Positions 33,435 to 33,471 of a DNA stretch of 33,471 nucleotides are shown piece by piece. This DNA is from Thiosulfativibrio sp964387695 (GTDB taxonomy: Bacteria > Pseudomonadota > Gammaproteobacteria > Thiomicrospirales > Thiomicrospiraceae), in contig CAYLXI010000002.1 in the NCBI GenBank assembly GCA_964387695.1, positions 1-33,471 of the forward strand, given 5' to 3'. The notes beneath the pieces were generated by a model, which was not told the DNA's origin, ran no database searches, and saw only the letters and a program-made list of their open reading frames with translations. The number at the start of each line of letters is the position of its first letter. Within the stretch, counting starts at the first letter, position 1. The translations under genes were made by a program, and so were the position numbers.

Positions 33435-33471
33435 TTAAAACAAGCCTCCCTGAGCAGAGGCATCAAAATCT
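33435..33471 (-). CDS. Possible C-terminal fragment of an unidentified protein at the window edge
   Basis: Twelve minus-strand codons, read from the window edge, give DFDASAQGGLF and a TAA stop. The composition looks like a real protein terminus, but it is too short to identify. The adjoining GGACAGTAGTG could be the end of an insertion sequence; this is a guess. Confidence 0.2.
   Translation of the reverse strand, partial: DFDASAQGGLF

Noticed and set aside
1..33471. CRISPR array, restriction-modification, toxin-antitoxin or phage defence system
   Set aside because: No regularly spaced direct repeats, Cas genes, methyltransferases, small toxin-antitoxin pairs, integrases or phage genes were seen in the window.

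Overview
The window is AT-rich (roughly 35-40% GC by eye), densely coded, and almost entirely made of recognisable gammaproteobacterial genes. Linkages such as rsmI|lpoA-yraN, pepA-holC|lptFG, epmB|efp-epmA and sspA-sspB are typical of that class. A flavocytochrome c sulfide dehydrogenase flavoprotein and a malate:quinone oxidoreductase of the Helicobacter/Campylobacter-like type suggest a sulfur-oxidising gammaproteobacterium. The Thiomicrospira/Thiomicrorhabdus/Hydrogenovibrio group is my best guess. That placement is inference; the window has no rRNA gene to confirm it.

Layout. 1-96: cut-off start of ppnN (-). 167-1270: PerM-type transporter. 1375-4837: folE2 (-), mqo (-) and folM (+), so two pterin/folate genes flank a TCA-cycle enzyme. 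4911-7773: rluF (-) and glmS (+). 7870-7946: tRNA-Arg(CCG). 8014-10807: yraN-lpoA (-) divergent from rsmI (+). 11105-12016: Aer-like PAS-GGDEF diguanylate cyclase, convergent with an aspartate aminotransferase (12023-13213). 13401-15443: uvrB. 15528-18387: periplasmic peptidoglycan group, with a TPR/NTF2-like protein, a YkuD L,D-transpeptidase and a convergent M14 MpaA-like peptidase. 18486-22677: holC and pepA (-) divergent from lptF-lptG (+). 22691-26397: envelope glycan operon (-) of a GT39 transferase, a YbhN-type membrane protein and a GT9 transferase. 26738-29295: epmB (-), efp and epmA (+), the EF-P beta-lysylation module. 29441-30489: sspA-sspB. 30570-31079: broken DUF2459 gene. 31300-32604: fccB (-). 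32605-33471: non-coding, decayed DNA with a second, frameshifted fccB remnant.

How the genes work together. Cell-envelope functions dominate: amino-sugar supply (glmS), peptidoglycan synthesis and turnover (lpoA, ykuD, mpaA), LPS export (lptFG) and glycan decoration (the GT operon). Translation and ribosome maintenance form a second theme (rluF, rsmI, tRNA-Arg, efp/epmAB, sspA).

Two sequence-level patterns cut across the genes. First, a perfect 14-bp palindrome TACCAGGCCTGGTA occurs four times, each time inside a coding sequence of an unrelated gene and in two different reading contexts. It is two abutting CCWGG sites. I consider it the most interesting signal in the window. Second, a dispersed MITE/REP-like inverted repeat (arms related to AATCCCTACTTAGAAACTGG) sits between genes in about nine full, short or half copies. 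It may act as a terminator between convergent genes, and in one case it supplies a stop codon.
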